Shown in pieces: positions 61,045 to 64,000 of a DNA stretch of 64,000 nt; position 1 is the first letter of the stretch, and each line of letters begins with the position of its first letter. The notes beneath the pieces are model-generated. The model was given only the letters and a program-made list of their open reading frames with translations, made no database searches and was not told the DNA's origin. Made by a program: the position numbers and the translations under genes. The DNA is from an uncultured Lachnospiraceae bacterium (GTDB lineage: Bacteria; Bacillota; Clostridia; Lachnospirales; Lachnospiraceae): assembly GCA_910585965.1 (NCBI GenBank), contig CAJUHH010000007.1, forward strand, positions 1 to 64,000, written 5' to 3'.

Positions 61045-62256
61045 TTATTGATTGATGATCGCTATCTTCAAGCCTTCCATTTTCAGGTTCGTCACATGCG
61101 CTTCGTTGATCTGGTCCAGCGGGAATTCGTGGGTGATCAGCTTATCGATCGGAAGGCCGATTCCTTTGGCCCTCTTTAAGAAATCAAAGGTGGTCGCATA
61201 ATCCCTTAAAGTGTATACCCAGGAGCCTACCGTAGTGATTTCCTTGGAGCAAATGTCGAAATGGGGATTGATCGTCGCATCACCGCCGTTGATAAAGAAT
61301 CCCAATTCGCACAGGCCGCCGCCGTTGCGGATGAATTTATAAATATTGGAATGCGCCGCTGGTGATCCGGTACACTGGAAGGCAAAATCTGCCGGATATC
61401 CGCCGAATGCATTCTCCACTGCTTTTGCCAGCGCCTCAATTCCCTTATGGTCCTTAAAGTTGACGGATTTTTCCGCGCCCATCTCTTTTGCAAAATCAAG
61501 TCGTTTCTGCTCCCCGTCCACCGCTACGATGTTCTCAATTCCCATCGTGCGCAGAACCGCGATGCAGATCAGGCCGATCGGCCCGCAGCCCTGTACGACA
61601 ACCCTGCTGTTGAAGCGGAGGATTCCTGTCGTCTTCGCCCGTTCTACCGCGTGGATCAGTACGGCGCATGGCTCGATCAGAATTCTTGACTTCAGATCCA
61701 GGTCGCTGACGTTGAAAACGGTGGAACCTTCCCTGATCAATATGTAATCCGAAAACCATCCGTTCAAATGGATATCGTCATCGGGAAGAAGCCCGTATAC
61801 ATCCGCGCCCCCCACGTTCTGCTTGTTCAGGTCGAACATGGTAATATCCGGGTTGTCTTTAAATATCATGCAGGTAACTACTTTATCCCCGATCTTCAAG
61901 GGCTTTCCTGCGCTGTCTTTTTTTACGTTCTTGCCCATTTTTACGATTTCGCCAGTTCCCTCGTGGCCTAATGCCACCGGGATTAATCCGAAGGGATCCC
62001 TTTTGAATTCATGGGCGTCGGTGCCGCAAATACCGCATCCTTCTACTTTTACAAGAATGTCCCCGTCCCCGACTTCCGGTATCGGGAATTCCTTTACTTC
62101 ATATTTTTCCAATGCGGTCAGCATGGCAACCCTTGCCGTCTTCGGTATCTGTCCTCCCGCCTGTACGGTATTCGAACTGTCCATGCTGCGGCCAGCCATG
62201 CTTTCCAGCACTTGCTTTACTACCGCTTCCACATCGATTGTACTTATATTGCTCAT
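61045..62256 (-). CDS. Microcompartment alcohol dehydrogenase (zinc MDR family)
   Basis: A 403-residue medium-chain dehydrogenase. Residues 1-35 form an amphipathic helix plus linker (IDVEAVVKQVLESMAG), a probable encapsulation peptide. The catalytic zinc site is GCGICGTDAHEF and LGHEGTG; the nucleotide fold has VVQGCGPIGLICIA. The usual four-cysteine structural zinc lobe is absent: that region reads TCMIFKDNPDITMFDLNKQN. Inside the compartment it would regenerate NAD by reducing the aldehyde. Most compartments use an iron-type dehydrogenase (PduQ), so an MDR enzyme in this role is notable. It lies 28 bases after the aldehyde dehydrogenase stop. Confidence 0.87.
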   Translation of the reverse strand: MSNISTIDVEAVVKQVLESMAGRSMDSSNTVQAGGQIPKTARVAMLTALEKYEVKEFPIPEVGDGDILVKVEGCGICGTDAHEFKRDPFGLIPVALGHEGTGEIVKMGKNVKKDSAGKPLKIGDKVVTCMIFKDNPDITMFDLNKQNVGGADVYGLLPDDDIHLNGWFSDYILIREGSTVFNVSDLDLKSRILIEPCAVLIHAVERAKTTGILRFNSRVVVQGCGPIGLICIAVLRTMGIENIVAVDGEQKRLDFAKEMGAEKSVNFKDHKGIEALAKAVENAFGGYPADFAFQCTGSPAAHSNIYKFIRNGGGLCELGFFINGGDATINPHFDICSKEITTVGSWVYTLRDYATTFDFLKRAKGIGLPIDKLITHEFPLDQINEAHVTNLKMEGLKIAIINQ

Positions 62257-62284
62257 AGCCGCCTCCTTCTTTTTTTCCCCGTCA

Positions 62285-63673
62285 CTACCTGATGCAAAGG
62301 CTGTCTGACATGACGCAGCGCCTTCTCTTCGTAAATGCGCTGGCGCTCGTCAGCCCTTCGCCCGTCCTGCTGGCGATCGTAAAGGTGCAGTAGCCTTCCC
62401 CGCCAAAGCCCAATGCCGCATAAGAGGGCGCGTTCTTTACAAGGATAGCCGTGTCGATGGCTTTCGCATATTTCGTGATATTATCCACATTTTTCGAATG
62501 GATATGCGCCGAATGCCTGTTGCCGTGTTCCAGCCAGACCGCTTTTTCCACCGCATCCTCAAAGTCTTTTGCCCTTACGATTCCCAGGATCGGCATCATC
62601 AGTTCTTCCGAAATAAGGGGATGTTCTTTTTCTCCTTCAAAGACGATGCAACGGATATTGTCCGGTACTTCGACCCCGATCATGGAAAGCAGCACTTTCG
62701 CGCTTCTTCCCACGCACTTCCTGTTCAATCCCTTGGGAGTGAGGACTACGCTTGTCAGCTTATCCTGTTCTTCCTTGCTGATCCTGTAGCAGCCCTGCTC
62801 GCTGACCATATAATGCATCAGCTCGTCGGCCACGCTGTCCACTGCCACGATTTCTTTTTCCGCAATGCACGGAAGATTGTTGTCAAAAGTACATCCGTTT
62901 ACGATATCTTCCGCCGCTTTCCGTATATCCGCCGTTTCGTCCACCAGCGCCGGAGGGTTGCCCGCCCCTGCCCCGATGCCTCTCTTGCCGGAGGAAAGGA
63001 CAGCCGTCACGACTCCCGGTCCGCCTGTTGCCACAAGCAGGGAGATATCTTTATGTTTCATCATGATATTGCTCGTTTCCAATGTAGGGTTCTCCACCGT
63101 ACACGCGATCGCGTCCGGCCCTCCTGCTTCCAGGGAAGCCTCATTCAGCATGTTCACCGCGAAGATGGAAGTCTTGATCGCCGCCGGATGGGGGTTGAAC
63201 ACTACCGTGTTGCCGCCTGCCAGCATGCCGATCGTATTGCAGATGATCGTCTCGGTAGGGTTCGTACATGGAGTAATCGCGCCGATCACCCCGAAAGGCC
63301 CCATTTCCACCAGGGTAAGGCCCCTGTCGCCGGACCATGCTGTCGTCGTAATATCCTCCGTGCCCGGCGTCCTTTCCGCTACCAGATGATGCTTTAATAT
63401 TTTATGTCCGACGTTTCCCATGCCCGTCTCCTGCACGCCCATGCGCGCCAGGATTTCCGCATTTTCCTTCGTCTTTCTTCTAATGATCGTAATAATCTTT
63501 TCCCTTTGGTCCATGGACATCGTCTGCACTTTTTTCTGTGCCTGTTTTGCCGCCTCGATCGCCGTATTCATATCGGAGAATACGCCCTTGCTTCCGCTTA
63601 CGTCCGCGCTGATCTGAAGCTTTGCAACAACTTCTTTTACAACATCCTGCACCAATTGTTCACTTACTGCCAC
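62285..63673 (-). CDS. pduP: CoA-acylating aldehyde dehydrogenase (PduP/EutE-like)
   Basis: A 462-residue enzyme that oxidises propionaldehyde (or a related aldehyde) to acyl-CoA with NAD. The N-terminal helix VSEQLVQDVVKEVVAKLQIS is a probable encapsulation peptide. GPFGVIGAITPCTNPTETII and ATGGPGVVTAVLSSGKRGIG are cofactor-binding segments; the catalytic Cys269 lies in FDNNLPCIAEKE. Works with PduL and the alcohol dehydrogenase encoded next to it. Confidence 0.93.
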   Translation of the reverse strand: MAVSEQLVQDVVKEVVAKLQISADVSGSKGVFSDMNTAIEAAKQAQKKVQTMSMDQREKIITIIRRKTKENAEILARMGVQETGMGNVGHKILKHHLVAERTPGTEDITTTAWSGDRGLTLVEMGPFGVIGAITPCTNPTETIICNTIGMLAGGNTVVFNPHPAAIKTSIFAVNMLNEASLEAGGPDAIACTVENPTLETSNIMMKHKDISLLVATGGPGVVTAVLSSGKRGIGAGAGNPPALVDETADIRKAAEDIVNGCTFDNNLPCIAEKEIVAVDSVADELMHYMVSEQGCYRISKEEQDKLTSVVLTPKGLNRKCVGRSAKVLLSMIGVEVPDNIRCIVFEGEKEHPLISEELMMPILGIVRAKDFEDAVEKAVWLEHGNRHSAHIHSKNVDNITKYAKAIDTAILVKNAPSYAALGFGGEGYCTFTIASRTGEGLTSASAFTKRRRCVMSDSLCIR

Positions 63674-63731
63674 CGCTTTATCATCCCTTCCTTTTATGAC
63701 TTATATGGCTTGTTTCTGCTATCAGGCAAAC

Positions 63732-64000
63732 CTATTTGATTTGGCCGAATACTTCCCTCCCGTATGCGGCGAGAAAAGTATCCTGTTCCAACGTTCCTCC
63801 GCTTACGCCCAGAGCCCCCGCTGTCCGCCCGTTCCTTTCCAGCACTTCGCCGCCTCCGAAAACAACGATCTTTCCTTCGTTGGTATGCTGTATGCCGTAA
63901 AGAGGCTGCCCGGGGCCGCTGAGCTTGGAAAGTTCCGCCGTGGACATTTTCAGTCCTGCGGATGTATACGCCTTATTCAGAGCGATGTCAAAGCTGGCTA
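63732..64000 (-). CDS. GlcG/HbpS (PduO C-terminal-like) protein, partial
   Basis: The frame runs off the right edge of the window; the last 89 residues are visible (about two thirds of a DUF336 domain). Segments ASFDIALNKAYTSAGLKMST, YGIQHTNEGKIVVFGGGEVL and GALGVSGGTLEQDTFLAAYG match GlcG/HbpS proteins and the C-terminal domain of PduO. It is the most upstream visible gene of the compartment operon. An ATG at 63947 is internal, not the start. Its exact role in the compartment is unknown. Confidence 0.8.
   Translation of the reverse strand, partial: ASFDIALNKAYTSAGLKMSTAELSKLSGPGQPLYGIQHTNEGKIVVFGGGEVLERNGRTAGALGVSGGTLEQDTFLAAYGREVFGQIK

Overview
The window looks like chromosome from a gut-dwelling member of the Clostridia, most likely Lachnospiraceae. 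This is inferred from mid-range base composition, strong GGAGG ribosome binding sites, YesM/YesN-type two-component systems, many RbsB/RbsC/RbsA sugar ABC transporters, L-fucose catabolism and a bacterial microcompartment (BMC) operon. No ribosomal RNA or other taxonomic marker is present, so the genus is not resolved.

Bases 1-8.6 kb are an AT-rich accessory island. It holds a decayed ISLre2 transposase, a TIR-domain protein, a complete IS1182-family element, a zinc-finger plus nucleoside deoxyribosyltransferase-like protein, a SMI1/KNR4 immunity-type protein, several small orphan genes and a collapsed methyltransferase gene. It ends near a tRNA-Leu(UAG) gene with its own promoter and terminator.

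Bases 8.9-18.5 kb are a sugar uptake and sensing block on the minus strand. A YtfQ/YtfR/YtfT/YjfF-type ABC transporter is followed, after a hairpin terminator, by a sensor kinase, a response regulator broken by one base in a homopolymer, and an unusual lipoprotein with two tandem sugar-binding domains. Bases 18.7-38.4 kb form a dispersed L-fucose locus: an FGGY kinase, L-fucose isomerase with a divergent AraC regulator, a four-gene ABC transporter, an aldo/keto reductase plus zinc alcohol dehydrogenase pair, a second AraC regulator, a second regulator-kinase-binding protein trio, and L-fucose mutarotase. A 21-base motif matching at 19 positions lies upstream of both fucI and fucU, suggesting common control.

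Bases 38.5-47.0 kb carry a small biosynthetic cluster: an XRE regulator translationally coupled to an acyl-CoA carboxylase carboxyltransferase, a 1676-residue KS-AT-DH-KR-ACP polyketide synthase with the 6-methylsalicylate-synthase domain order, and a protein with a beta-rich segment resembling aerolysin-like pore formers. Bases 47.2-54.7 kb hold a mannose-family PTS with a SIS-domain deglycase-like protein (probably for glycated amino acids), a HAD phosphatase, two GntR regulators and a DUF4143 ATPase. An acetyltransferase follows.

Bases 55.7-64 kb are the 3' part of a BMC operon, all on the minus strand: a PduO-C/GlcG-like protein (cut by the window edge), CoA-acylating aldehyde dehydrogenase, alcohol dehydrogenase, four BMC-H shell proteins, PduL, BMC-P, PduS, PduT and a DeoR regulator. 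It probably processes the lactaldehyde or propanediol made from fucose, but the signature dehydratase and the aldolase lie outside the window.

The most striking unexplained structure is a set of large inverted-repeat elements. Two copies of one family (31226-31534 and 55404-55680) share a near-identical hairpin-rich core, yet their long arms differ in sequence while each copy stays self-complementary. A third element of another family (31676-32016) lies beside the first.
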